A stretch of 6,887 bases of DNA from assembly GCA_030600745.1 (NCBI GenBank), contig JAUVLL010000180.1, forward strand, positions 1 to 6,887, given 5' to 3'. Origin of the DNA: Spirochaetaceae bacterium (lineage in GTDB: Bacteria > Spirochaetota > Spirochaetia > B11-G9). A program made the position numbers and the translations under genes. How positions within the stretch are numbered: position 1 is the stretch's first letter; the number at the start of each line of letters is the position of its first letter. Below, one piece after another: positions 1-5,773 of the stretch. The notes below the pieces were generated by a model. It saw only the letters and a program-made list of their open reading frames with translations, searched no databases and was not told the DNA's origin.

Positions 1-27
1 ATCTGCAATAGAAGATATTCTGTATAC

Positions 28-618
28 ATGTTCCCTCATATTAAGTGTACAGAAAAGGATTGTCAGTATTTCTCTTTAAATGGAAATGATAAATGCCTTA
101 AGCATATAAGCGATAGAGATGCATATATTAAGACGGCTACCCTGGAATTACAACAGGAGGAAATGATACGTAACTGTAATCTCTCTACCATTGAGCTGGA
201 TTCTATTGAGCTCAAAAATAAAATGATTATAGTGGCTAACTTTTCCAACAGTATTTTTACAAATATTGATTTTACAGGCTCAAGTATTCTTTTTTCATTA
301 TTCGAGTATTCCACTTTTACCAACTGCAAATTTAATAATACTATAATTAAATACACCAACTTTGCAGGATCTGCTTTTATTAACTGTAGTTTTATTGATT
401 CAAACATAGTTAATTCAAATTTTAACGGTATAAATGCGGTTGATTCATCGTTCAATGAATCTGACCTTTATTACTCAACATTTACCTCATCTAAATTAAA
501 ACGTGTAACTTTTATCGAATGCAATCTTAAGAAAACTGATTTTTATAATTCAAACCGGGAAAATGTCAATTTTAAATATTCAAATTATGAAGAAGCTCTC
601 TTCTTCAGGGATTGGTAG
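28..618 (+). CDS. Pentapeptide-repeat protein with N-terminal Cys/His cluster
   Basis: Residues about 49-192 form an almost unbroken pentapeptide-repeat domain. Every fifth residue from L52 to F192 (29 in-phase positions) is Phe, Leu or Ile, except A137, R177 and Y187. Such repeats fold as a right-handed quadrilateral beta-helix, here about seven coils. The first 26 residues contain C7, C12, C23 and H26 (CX4C-X10-CX2H), which looks like a small zinc-binding knuckle. There is no signal peptide or membrane segment, so it is probably cytoplasmic. The Asn/Ser-rich face fits the low GC of the gene. The start is uncertain: the frame is open to the left edge of the window, and only a weak AGAAG lies 13 nt before the ATG at 28. 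The next gene begins 3 bp after the stop, so the two are likely an operon. Pentapeptide proteins range from DNA mimics such as Qnr to scaffolds, and nothing here indicates which. Family is certain; function is unknown. Confidence 0.9.
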   Translation: MFPHIKCTEKDCQYFSLNGNDKCLKHISDRDAYIKTATLELQQEEMIRNCNLSTIELDSIELKNKMIIVANFSNSIFTNIDFTGSSILFSLFEYSTFTNCKFNNTIIKYTNFAGSAFINCSFIDSNIVNSNFNGINAVDSSFNESDLYYSTFTSSKLKRVTFIECNLKKTDFYNSNRENVNFKYSNYEEALFFRDW

Positions 619-621
619 TTT

Positions 622-1182
622 ATGCGTTGTTTTATAAATTTTTCTCTCATCGGTTTTTCAAACACATATCTTATAGGACCTGATAAGGGTGGTGACGCTA
701 TTATTATTGATCCGGGAGAAATGAATATTAAACTTCTAAATCTTATTGAGGAAAATAATTTCTACCTGCGTCATATTCTGGTAACTCATAATCACATGCC
801 GCATATAAGCGGTATCAAAACACTTTTAAAAATATATGATGCCGTTATTTACAGCGCCTCTGATCAAATTCTCACATTTCCATCAAAAGTTATTTCTCAA
901 GGTACTTTTCTTAATCTTTCCGGTACTGAAGTGGAAGTATTGGAATTTGCAGGTCATTCAGAAGATTCTCTTGTTTACAAAATTGGTAAAATGCTTTTTA
1001 CAGGTGATACCCTCTGTGCAGGAAATCTTGGTCAGGGTGAAAATAAAGAATCAATTAATTTAATTAGAAAATCTGTTTCCACTAAAATTAAAAATATGGA
1101 TGACAGTATCCTTGTTTTCCCGGGACATGGGCCACCATCTACAATTAAAGCAGAAAAAGATTTTAATCCTGAATTAATTTAA
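622..1182 (+). CDS. Metallo-beta-lactamase-fold hydrolase, small glyoxalase II-like, altered metal motif
   Basis: A 186-aa single-domain MBL-fold protein, near the minimum length for the glyoxalase II-like/YcbL group. Visible landmarks in order are the beta-strand with D30-P31-G32, the first metal motif T55-H56-N57-H58-M59-P60-H61, G111-H112-S113, F126-T127-G128-D129-T130, and the C-terminal P167-G168-H169-G170-P171 followed by an EKxxNP-like end. The family motif is HxHxDH. Here Asp is replaced by Pro (codon ccg at 799-801), so one ligand of the second metal site is missing, while H56, H58, H112, D129, H61 and H169 remain. It may be a single-metal enzyme or act on an unusual substrate. Substrates of this family include thioesters such as S-lactoylglutathione, and none can be assigned here. 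The ATG follows the stop of the pentapeptide gene by 3 bp, with CAGGG at 606-610 as a possible Shine-Dalgarno. The 3' end overlaps the opposing rluD-like gene by 20 bp. Confidence 0.9.
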   Translation: MRCFINFSLIGFSNTYLIGPDKGGDAIIIDPGEMNIKLLNLIEENNFYLRHILVTHNHMPHISGIKTLLKIYDAVIYSASDQILTFPSKVISQGTFLNLSGTEVEVLEFAGHSEDSLVYKIGKMLFTGDTLCAGNLGQGENKESINLIRKSVSTKIKNMDDSILVFPGHGPPSTIKAEKDFNPELI

Positions 1183-2131
1183 TTATTGAAAGAACATTTT
1201 CTGCCGGGCTGCTGAGTCTTTTAATAACTTTGTGAAATCGTTGTGGAAGAGGTGCAGTAAAGGTGCTGATTTTATCAGTTTCACCAGGAAGAGTAATGGA
1301 AAGTCTATAGGCATGGAGCATAAGGCTTATATCGTGGAAAATTCCGGATTTACGACCATAAACAGGATCACCAAGAATTGGGTTCCCCAAATACAGCATA
1401 TGAACCCTTAACTGATGAGTTCTGCCTGTTTCCAGTTTTAAATGAAGAAGACTGAAGTTATCCCAGGCTTTAATAAGTTTATATATTGTTACAGCCTTTT
1501 TACCTCTGTTTTCCGAAACTATAAATTTCTTTCTATTATTCTGATCTCTGGCAATATATGTTTCGATTTTCCCTTCATGTTTTACAGGGGTTCCCTTTAC
1601 AACGGCAAGATAACTTTTTTTTGTACTCCTGTTTCTAAACTGTGATGAGAGAGTTTCCAGAGCATCAGGATTTTTAGCTGAAATTAATACACCGGAGGTC
1701 TCCTTGTCCAGTCTGTGAACTATTCCCGGTCTGATATCATCCCGGGGAAACTTATCTTTCATTTCAAGACAATGGAATAATAGTCCATGAACAAGAGTTC
1801 CTGAAAAATTTCCTGCACCCGGATGAACAACCATTCCCTGAGGTTTATTTATTACTATGCAGTTATTGTCCTCATATATAACATCCAGATCCATTTTTTC
1901 GGGAGTAAGCTGTAAAGGTTCCGGATTATTGTATTCTACTGTTATAGTGTCTCCGGAATTTAGAATCTTACTCAGTTTAATTTCTTTATTGTGAAGTAAT
2001 ACTCTAACATTCCTATTCTTAATCTGGCTTCTGGTAAAGATTTTTAAATTATCTGCTATGTAACGATCAACCCTGAGACCAGTGGGATTTTCAATATCTA
2101 CTGTAAATATTTCTGATACATCTCTAGTCAT
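1163..2131 (-). CDS. rluD: RluD-type 23S rRNA pseudouridine synthase (RluA family)
   Basis: This 322-aa protein has the two-domain layout of RluC/RluD: an N-terminal S4 RNA-binding domain (about residues 18-67, beginning GLRVDRY) and a catalytic pseudouridine synthase domain (about 80-300). The catalytic Asp is D142 in HRLDKETSG, followed by GRTHQLRVH at 236-244. The segment VVHPGAGN at 101-108 resembles RluD rather than RluC. RluD isomerises uridines of helix 69 in 23S rRNA, in the cytoplasm during ribosome assembly; this specificity is inferred by similarity. The start was set at the ATG at 2131, which overlaps the preceding gene by 8 nt (ATGACTAG) and has a GGA 10 nt upstream. A TTG at 2146 would add five residues but lacks a clear ribosome-binding site. 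It is last in the unit with yggS and the 123-aa protein, and its end overlaps the opposing hydrolase gene. Confidence 0.93.
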   Translation of the reverse strand: MTRDVSEIFTVDIENPTGLRVDRYIADNLKIFTRSQIKNRNVRVLLHNKEIKLSKILNSGDTITVEYNNPEPLQLTPEKMDLDVIYEDNNCIVINKPQGMVVHPGAGNFSGTLVHGLLFHCLEMKDKFPRDDIRPGIVHRLDKETSGVLISAKNPDALETLSSQFRNRSTKKSYLAVVKGTPVKHEGKIETYIARDQNNRKKFIVSENRGKKAVTIYKLIKAWDNFSLLHLKLETGRTHQLRVHMLYLGNPILGDPVYGRKSGIFHDISLMLHAYRLSITLPGETDKISTFTAPLPQRFHKVIKRLSSPAENVLSIIKLIQD

Positions 2132-2495
2132 TCCATGGTTGTCCAAGCAAGTAATCTACCAAAGCAAAAACAGCTGAAAATGAAACAGATAAAGCAATTA
2201 TCTGCCATTTTTCATCATTTGTTCTTATAGGAGGTGTCTTGTTTCCAAGAAGAGCAGGAACTAATGTACTATCAAAATCATTGGATGCATATCTGTAGAA
2301 ATCATACGAAAAACTGGTATAAAAAAAAGAAAATGGGATTGTACCGAAAAATATTATTTCCGCTCTTCTAAGATCTTGTGCCCACCCGGGGAATTCATCC
2401 GCATCATAGGGTTCATATTCAGGAAGACTTTCACCGGAAAATAAAGGAATTGTACTGAAGATAAAAAACACCAGGACAATTGAAGTTAATCTCAT
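2124..2495 (-). CDS. Small exported or membrane protein of unknown function
   Basis: A 123-aa protein that I do not recognise by function. It opens with a signal-peptide-like segment (MR, then a hydrophobic stretch to about F19, with possible cleavage near S20-G21). Next is an acidic, aromatic region (residues 22-44, rich in Glu, Asp, Pro and Tyr, with PGW at 36-38). A hydrophobic aromatic segment follows at about 45-62 and a clear transmembrane-like helix at about 98-117. The product is therefore probably anchored in or exported across the inner membrane. Its ATG shares one base with the yggS stop (TAATG), and its stop lies inside the start of the rluD-like gene, so translation of all three is probably coupled. 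No strong Shine-Dalgarno precedes the ATG, which also suggests coupling. I recall similar small proteins in spirochaete genomes but cannot verify this. Confidence 0.82.
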   Translation of the reverse strand: MRLTSIVLVFFIFSTIPLFSGESLPEYEPYDADEFPGWAQDLRRAEIIFFGTIPFSFFYTSFSYDFYRYASNDFDSTLVPALLGNKTPPIRTNDEKWQIIALSVSFSAVFALVDYLLGQPWND

Positions 2496-3187
2496 TAATA
2501 ATTTCTTGCCCCGAAAAGAGCTGTTCCAACACGGATTAGAGTTGATCCTTCTTCTACTGCTATTTCATAATCACCGGACATCCCCATTGAAAGACCATCT
2601 ATTCCTGCTTCCGGATATTTGATATTCACTTTATCCCTTAACAGACGAAGAAAACGGAAAGACCTGCGAATTTCTCTTACATTATTACTGAGGGGTCCTA
2701 TTGTCATCAATCCTTTTACTGTAATGTTTTTCATTTGAAGGATTTCCTCAAGTGCCGTAAAAAATTCATCTTCCCTGACAAATCCGCTTTTTGACTCCTC
2801 TCCGGAGGTATTGTATTCAAGATAGACATCAATTGTTTTGGAAGTTTCTGTACAAAATTTATTGATCATTGCTGCAATTTTCAGCCTGTCTACAGATTCT
2901 ATACATGAAGAAATATCTACTGCTTTTTTTACTTTATTTGATTGAAGATGGCCAATTATATGCAGTTCCGCATCTTTATGAAAATCCGGGAACTTTTCAG
3001 TTGCTTCCTGTATACGATTTTCACCAAACAACCTGAAACCAACATCATAGGCAGACCTGACAATATCTATACTTCGTGTTTTTGTAACAGCCATTATTTG
3101 TACATTATCTGAAGATCTTCCAGCTTTTTGTTTTGCCTTTTCAACATTTTCTATTATTCTATTGTAATTTTCTCTTAATCCATTCAT
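2495..3187 (-). CDS. yggS: YggS/PLPBP family pyridoxal-phosphate homeostasis protein
   Basis: A 230-aa full-length member of the YggS/PROSC/YBL036C family, a single-domain fold type III PLP-binding barrel with no known catalytic activity. The family buffers intracellular PLP and affects amino-acid and keto-acid pools. The PLP-binding Lys is K36 in AVTKTRS, the same number as in E. coli YggS. Further family motifs are FGENRIQEA, HIIGHLQSNK, GLMTIGP and, near the C-terminus, LSMGMSGDYEIAVEEGST followed by IRVGTALFG. The start at 3187 is chosen because AAGG lies 7 nt upstream. The TTG at 3193 would sit 1 nt from that site and is unlikely. It is first in a leftward unit with the 123-aa protein (TAATG overlap) and the rluD-like gene, and it is divergent from an exported-protein gene across a very short gap. 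Confidence 0.96.
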   Translation of the reverse strand: MNGLRENYNRIIENVEKAKQKAGRSSDNVQIMAVTKTRSIDIVRSAYDVGFRLFGENRIQEATEKFPDFHKDAELHIIGHLQSNKVKKAVDISSCIESVDRLKIAAMINKFCTETSKTIDVYLEYNTSGEESKSGFVREDEFFTALEEILQMKNITVKGLMTIGPLSNNVREIRRSFRFLRLLRDKVNIKYPEAGIDGLSMGMSGDYEIAVEEGSTLIRVGTALFGARNY

Positions 3188-3194
3188 ATCCAAA

Positions 3195-3198
3195 CCTT
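3195..3198 (-). promoter_or_regulatory. Shine-Dalgarno of yggS
   Basis: AAGG on the minus strand lies 7 nt before the ATG at 3187. It decides between that ATG and an in-frame TTG two codons upstream. Confidence 0.6.
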
Positions 3199-3259
3199 AT
3201 CATATTTTTTATTTCCTCTCAAGATTGTCATGGTACTAATAATGAGCTATATTCCCAGC

Positions 3260-4027
3260 ATGAATAAATTTACTCTTACATTACTATTATTTCTAGTAAG
3301 CTCTATTACTTTATCTGCCTCTGACAGTGTCCTGGATAATCTGTCAGATGAAAACAGAACAATACTCTTTAATTCAGGGGAAATAAGCAGATACTTCTTT
3401 AAAAAGGGAAAGCCTGAATTCCTGTTTGCTACATCCTATAAAAACGACTTATTAAATGAAATTGCTAATTTAGATATTACAATCGGTATTGAATCACTCT
3501 ATTTTATTGAATACAGCGAGGATATTACTCTTCTTTCTATCTACAACACTCTTTTGTCCGTTAAAACAATGAAATGTATTGAGTATTACTCTCAGTCAAG
3601 AAAGAAAATGCGGACGTTATTTACAGAAAGTCATGGAATTGTAAACCTGGACAATCTAAAACAGTTGGATGATCCTGTTGTTGAGACAATTCCTTCTGTT
3701 CTTAATCGTTTTCTACTCCAAACAGATAAAACTTTCGGTGAAAATCTGTATGTGGCAACCTACAGATCAGACGGGAATGCAATCTGGGTTAATATGGTTA
3801 ATAAAACAAAAATGAAATATAAATTTATCCCAATGCTGAAACCTGATAAGATGAGTGTAAATCTCTTAATTCTGCCTGTAGAAGATGGTCTCCTTTTTTA
3901 TGGGGTCACTGCAGCAGAAACAACTTCTTTCCTTGGGTTAGAGAAAGCAAAAAAAGAATCATTTTATAACAGGATAAAGGCAATGTTTAACTGGTTTTCG
4001 GATCAGCTGGCTGTGAAAGTTCCATAA
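3260..4027 (+). CDS. Exported protein of unknown function (possibly DUF6675-like)
   Basis: A 255-aa protein from the chosen start. A classic signal peptide is visible: MNKF, then a Leu/Val/Ser hydrophobic core to about residue 18, with possible cleavage near LSA-S at 18-21. The remainder is soluble and mixed alpha/beta with no further membrane helix, no Cys lipobox and no catalytic motif that I recognise, so it is probably periplasmic. It loosely resembles an uncharacterised spirochaete family (DUF6675) that I recall, but I cannot confirm this. In-frame ATGs at 3230 and 3242 would add 10 or 6 residues. None of the three has a good Shine-Dalgarno, and 3260 is preferred only because it gives the most typical signal peptide. 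It is transcribed divergently from yggS. Its last 41 bases overlap the end of the opposing radical SAM gene. Confidence 0.8.
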   Translation: MNKFTLTLLLFLVSSITLSASDSVLDNLSDENRTILFNSGEISRYFFKKGKPEFLFATSYKNDLLNEIANLDITIGIESLYFIEYSEDITLLSIYNTLLSVKTMKCIEYYSQSRKKMRTLFTESHGIVNLDNLKQLDDPVVETIPSVLNRFLLQTDKTFGENLYVATYRSDGNAIWVNMVNKTKMKYKFIPMLKPDKMSVNLLILPVEDGLLFYGVTAAETTSFLGLEKAKKESFYNRIKAMFNWFSDQLAVKVP

Positions 4028-5546
4028 ATATGGATTTAAAAAACATCATAATCATCTCCCCGTCCATTGTGATGTCTTCAAGGAGTTTTGTTTTAAGTTC
4101 TTCTATTCGCTCACTGTCCGGATTGGATGTTTTTATGTAGTTGGATGTTCTTGCCAGACGAAAAGCAGTTATCAGCTCCTTTGTACTAAGACAGTTATTC
4201 CATGGCCAGGCTGAAGATCCCCTGCATAGAGAGGGAGGGTTTTCCAGAAACAAATCTCTATTCTGCCAGACTACAAGGCCCGGAACGGGATAGTAAAGAG
4301 AGATACCAATTGTGGTATTAAGGGAGTGCAGGTAATTTATGGTCTGAACCGTTTTAAAAGAGGTATCTCCCTTCAGGCCGCAGATAAAGTAGGTTACAGC
4401 AGGTATATTAAGTTTGTCGCTGTATTCGATAATAGATTCCAGTTTATTAAGATTTCCAGATCTTTTCTCTTTTTTAAGCTGCTCCTGATCCATAGAGGCC
4501 ATAGAGAGGTTAAGCTGAACAATATTAAGGTTCTTGAATTTATCAAGCAGTTTCCTGTCCAGAAGAAGATAGTCCATTCCGTTTTCTGTAGTAAAAGAAA
4601 AATCTATTTCATTTTCATAACATTTTTCTTTTATGTAGTTAAGAATTTCAAGAAAATATTCTTTATAAAACAAAATATTATCATCTTCAAAATTGATATG
4701 CAGCTTCTTCCTATTCTGATCTTGTTTTGCTGGTAAGGTATTAGACAAATTATTCGTATCTGCAATTTTATTTATAAGAGAATTCATCCCTTTTTTTAGA
4801 TCTCCTAAAGGAACCTTTCTTAGAGATCTTCCAAAAACAAGGTAATTAGCGCAAAAACTGCACATTTTTGGGCATCCCCTGCTTATAATGGTAGATACTG
4901 TAAAACGACTATTTTTTCTGCTTTTTATACTATATACAAATGGTAATGCTCCATTAAAACCAGGATCTATAATTTTACCAGTAAAAGGATAATCACCTTT
5001 ACCAGCCATATCCTCGATTTCTGATACTGCATCTTCCCCTTCTCCTGCTACTACCAGATCGGTACAGGAAGTAAAATATTCCGGCATAACTGTTACTCCC
5101 GGCCCTCCAGCCACCAGCAGAAAAGCGGTTGACTGCTGCTGACGAACCTTTTTCAGCTTCTCCAGCAGCCTCCGGGTATTATCAGCATAACTCCATGCGA
5201 AGCACGAAACAGCAACAACATCAGGTTTATACTCTTCAATTTTTTTGGCACAAATTTCAATAGAAGGACCAAAACGGTAGTACTGTCTGAACCAGGATGT
5301 ACCCTGCATATCCTGAGCTTGTTTGAAGAGATACGGGCCAAGATAACTTAGTCTGCCCGGAAGGCTGATCTGTTTTTTAAGGGGTTTTTCCATAGTACAA
5401 TTTAATATCTGACATCTGTGACCCCTTGCTTTCCATAATGCTGCAAGTGTATGCAGTCCCAGAACAGAACTCCGGTGGGGAGTAAAATAAAAATCTTCCA
5501 CAGGCGGCTGTACCAGTACAATTTTCAGTGAGCCGGGATTATTCAA
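3987..5546 (-). CDS. B12-binding-domain radical SAM protein, substrate unknown
   Basis: This 519-aa protein has the layout of the cobalamin-dependent radical SAM group (BchE/methyltransferase-like). The N-terminal Rossmann-like B12-binding region (about 7-195) contains KIVLVQPP, YKPDVVAVS, a GGPG-x-T-x-x-PE motif at 147-156 and VVAGEGE at 165-171. The radical SAM core (about 215-430) binds a 4Fe-4S cluster through C225-x3-C229-x2-C232 in RGCPKMCSFC. It continues with FEDDN at 286-290, a TENG at 320-323 and the FICGLKGDT strand at 387-395. A low-complexity Asn/Gln/Lys insert lies at about 262-281. The C-terminal part (about 430-519) is not recognisable. Most relatives transfer methyl groups or rearrange unactivated carbons; the substrate cannot be read from sequence. 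The gene starts at TTG 5546 with AGGGAG 8 nt upstream. The next in-frame ATG is M52, which would cut off the first strand of the domain. Confidence 0.92.
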   Translation of the reverse strand: MNNPGSLKIVLVQPPVEDFYFTPHRSSVLGLHTLAALWKARGHRCQILNCTMEKPLKKQISLPGRLSYLGPYLFKQAQDMQGTSWFRQYYRFGPSIEICAKKIEEYKPDVVAVSCFAWSYADNTRRLLEKLKKVRQQQSTAFLLVAGGPGVTVMPEYFTSCTDLVVAGEGEDAVSEIEDMAGKGDYPFTGKIIDPGFNGALPFVYSIKSRKNSRFTVSTIISRGCPKMCSFCANYLVFGRSLRKVPLGDLKKGMNSLINKIADTNNLSNTLPAKQDQNRKKLHINFEDDNILFYKEYFLEILNYIKEKCYENEIDFSFTTENGMDYLLLDRKLLDKFKNLNIVQLNLSMASMDQEQLKKEKRSGNLNKLESIIEYSDKLNIPAVTYFICGLKGDTSFKTVQTINYLHSLNTTIGISLYYPVPGLVVWQNRDLFLENPPSLCRGSSAWPWNNCLSTKELITAFRLARTSNYIKTSNPDSERIEELKTKLLEDITMDGEMIMMFFKSIFMELSQPADPKTS

Positions 5547-5554
5547 AGATTTAT

Positions 5555-5560
5555 CTCCCT
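5555..5560 (-). promoter_or_regulatory. Strong Shine-Dalgarno that fixes a TTG start
   Basis: AGGGAG on the minus strand lies 8 nt before the TTG at 5546. It is the best ribosome-binding site in the window and supports the non-ATG start of the radical SAM gene. Its first base overlaps the stop codon of a possible 20-codon leader ORF. Confidence 0.75.
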
Positions 5561-5621
5561 ATTTTACACTTATATGGGTTGAAATTATCAACTTAAATTT
5601 GCATTTTTCCTGTTTCTTCAT
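5559..5621 (-). CDS. Possible 20-codon leader ORF upstream of the radical SAM gene
   Basis: An ATG at 5621 opens 20 codons (start MKKQEKCKFK, Lys-rich) that end in TAG at 5561-5559. The A of that stop codon is the first base of the AGGGAG that serves the radical SAM gene. No Shine-Dalgarno precedes it. The predicted -10 box lies 7 nt before the ATG, so the message could be leaderless for this ORF. A chance ORF of this length is quite likely in AT-rich DNA. It is listed because start and stop both line up with expression signals. Confidence 0.2.
   Translation of the reverse strand: MKKQEKCKFKLIISTHISVK
5578..5592. repeat. Short inverted repeat GTTGA-N5-TCAAC
   Basis: Perfect 5-bp arms with a 5-nt centre, lying between the predicted promoter and the ribosome-binding site of the radical SAM gene. 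It could be a small operator half-site pair or a weak hairpin. The arms are short enough to arise by chance. Confidence 0.3.
5587..5595 (-). repeat. Direct repeat TAAGTTGAT, proximal copy
   Basis: This 9-mer (minus-strand reading) recurs exactly at 5654-5662, 67 bp away. It overlaps the right arm of the inverted repeat at 5578-5592. Confidence 0.35.
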
Positions 5622-5628
5622 TAGTGAT

Positions 5629-5658
5629 ACTATAGTTTAATATGATTCTGAAAATCAA
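5629..5658 (-). promoter_or_regulatory. Predicted sigma-70-type promoter of the radical SAM gene
   Basis: On the minus strand, TTGATT (5658-5653) and TATAGT (5634-5629) are separated by 18 bp, matching the consensus at 4 and 5 of 6 positions. Transcription would begin near 5622, giving a leader of about 75 nt before the TTG start. It is the best promoter match in this gap. A second pair, TTGATA and TAAAAT, lies downstream, but the spacing is 19 bp and it would start inside the ribosome-binding site. Confidence 0.45.
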
Positions 5659-5662
5659 CTTA
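5654..5662 (-). repeat. Direct repeat TAAGTTGAT, distal copy, overlapping the -35 box
   Basis: Second exact copy of the 9-mer at 5587-5595. It includes five bases of the predicted -35 hexamer. A repeated box placed like this could bind a regulator. Confidence 0.35.
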
Positions 5663-5720
5663 TCGCCGTGCCCCTACACCATAGACACAATAAGAATCCT
5701 ATTATCTTTTTTAATTATAG

Positions 5721-5744
5721 AGCGGCACGAAGAATTGTGCCGCT
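5721..5744 (-). terminator. GC-rich hairpin downstream of the hydrolase gene, terminator-like
   Basis: AGCGGCAC (5721-5728) and GTGCCGCT (5737-5744) form a perfect 8-bp stem with an 8-nt loop. It starts 29 nt past the stop of the alpha/beta-hydrolase gene, where a terminator is expected. Neither orientation has a proper T-tract after the stem: the minus strand continues with CTATAATTAAAAAAG. It may act as a Rho-assisted terminator or a 3' end-protecting structure. Confidence 0.5.
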
Positions 5745-5773
5745 TCTTCATCAAGAGAAAGCATCGAACTGCA

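Larger units (their letters stand above)
5547..5773. other. Intergenic region between hydrolase and radical SAM genes
   Basis: This is the only sizeable gap in the window (227 bp). It holds the hydrolase-side hairpin, the predicted promoter, the repeated 9-mer, the short inverted repeat, the possible leader ORF and the ribosome-binding site. I see no tRNA, no known riboswitch consensus and no convincing gene on the plus strand. Confidence 0.7.

Noticed and set aside
16..21. TATTCT as a -10 box for the first gene
   Set aside because: The matching -35 would lie outside the window and the frame is open upstream, so it cannot be supported.
63..455. 130-codon open frame on the minus strand
   Set aside because: It lies fully inside the pentapeptide-repeat gene on the other strand. 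Its hydrophobic composition is a shadow of the repeat codons, and no Shine-Dalgarno or domain is seen.
836..1063. 75-codon open frame inside the MBL-fold gene
   Set aside because: It is out of frame within a gene with clear motifs; the composition (Lys, Phe, Leu, Ile) is what AT-rich out-of-frame reading gives.
2131..2146. TTG start for the rluD-like gene
   Set aside because: It adds only five residues, lacks a clear Shine-Dalgarno and gives a longer overlap than the ATG at 2131. It is not fully excluded.
4326..4736. 136-codon plus-strand frame opposite the radical SAM gene
   Set aside because: It is antisense to a well-supported gene, with a low-complexity Phe/Ile/Lys product and no motif.
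5559..5720. Cobalamin or SAM riboswitch upstream of the B12/radical SAM gene
   Set aside because: Considered because of the enzyme type. The leader is only about 75 nt from the predicted start, and I see no B12-box-like or SAM-box-like conserved sequence or multi-stem fold.
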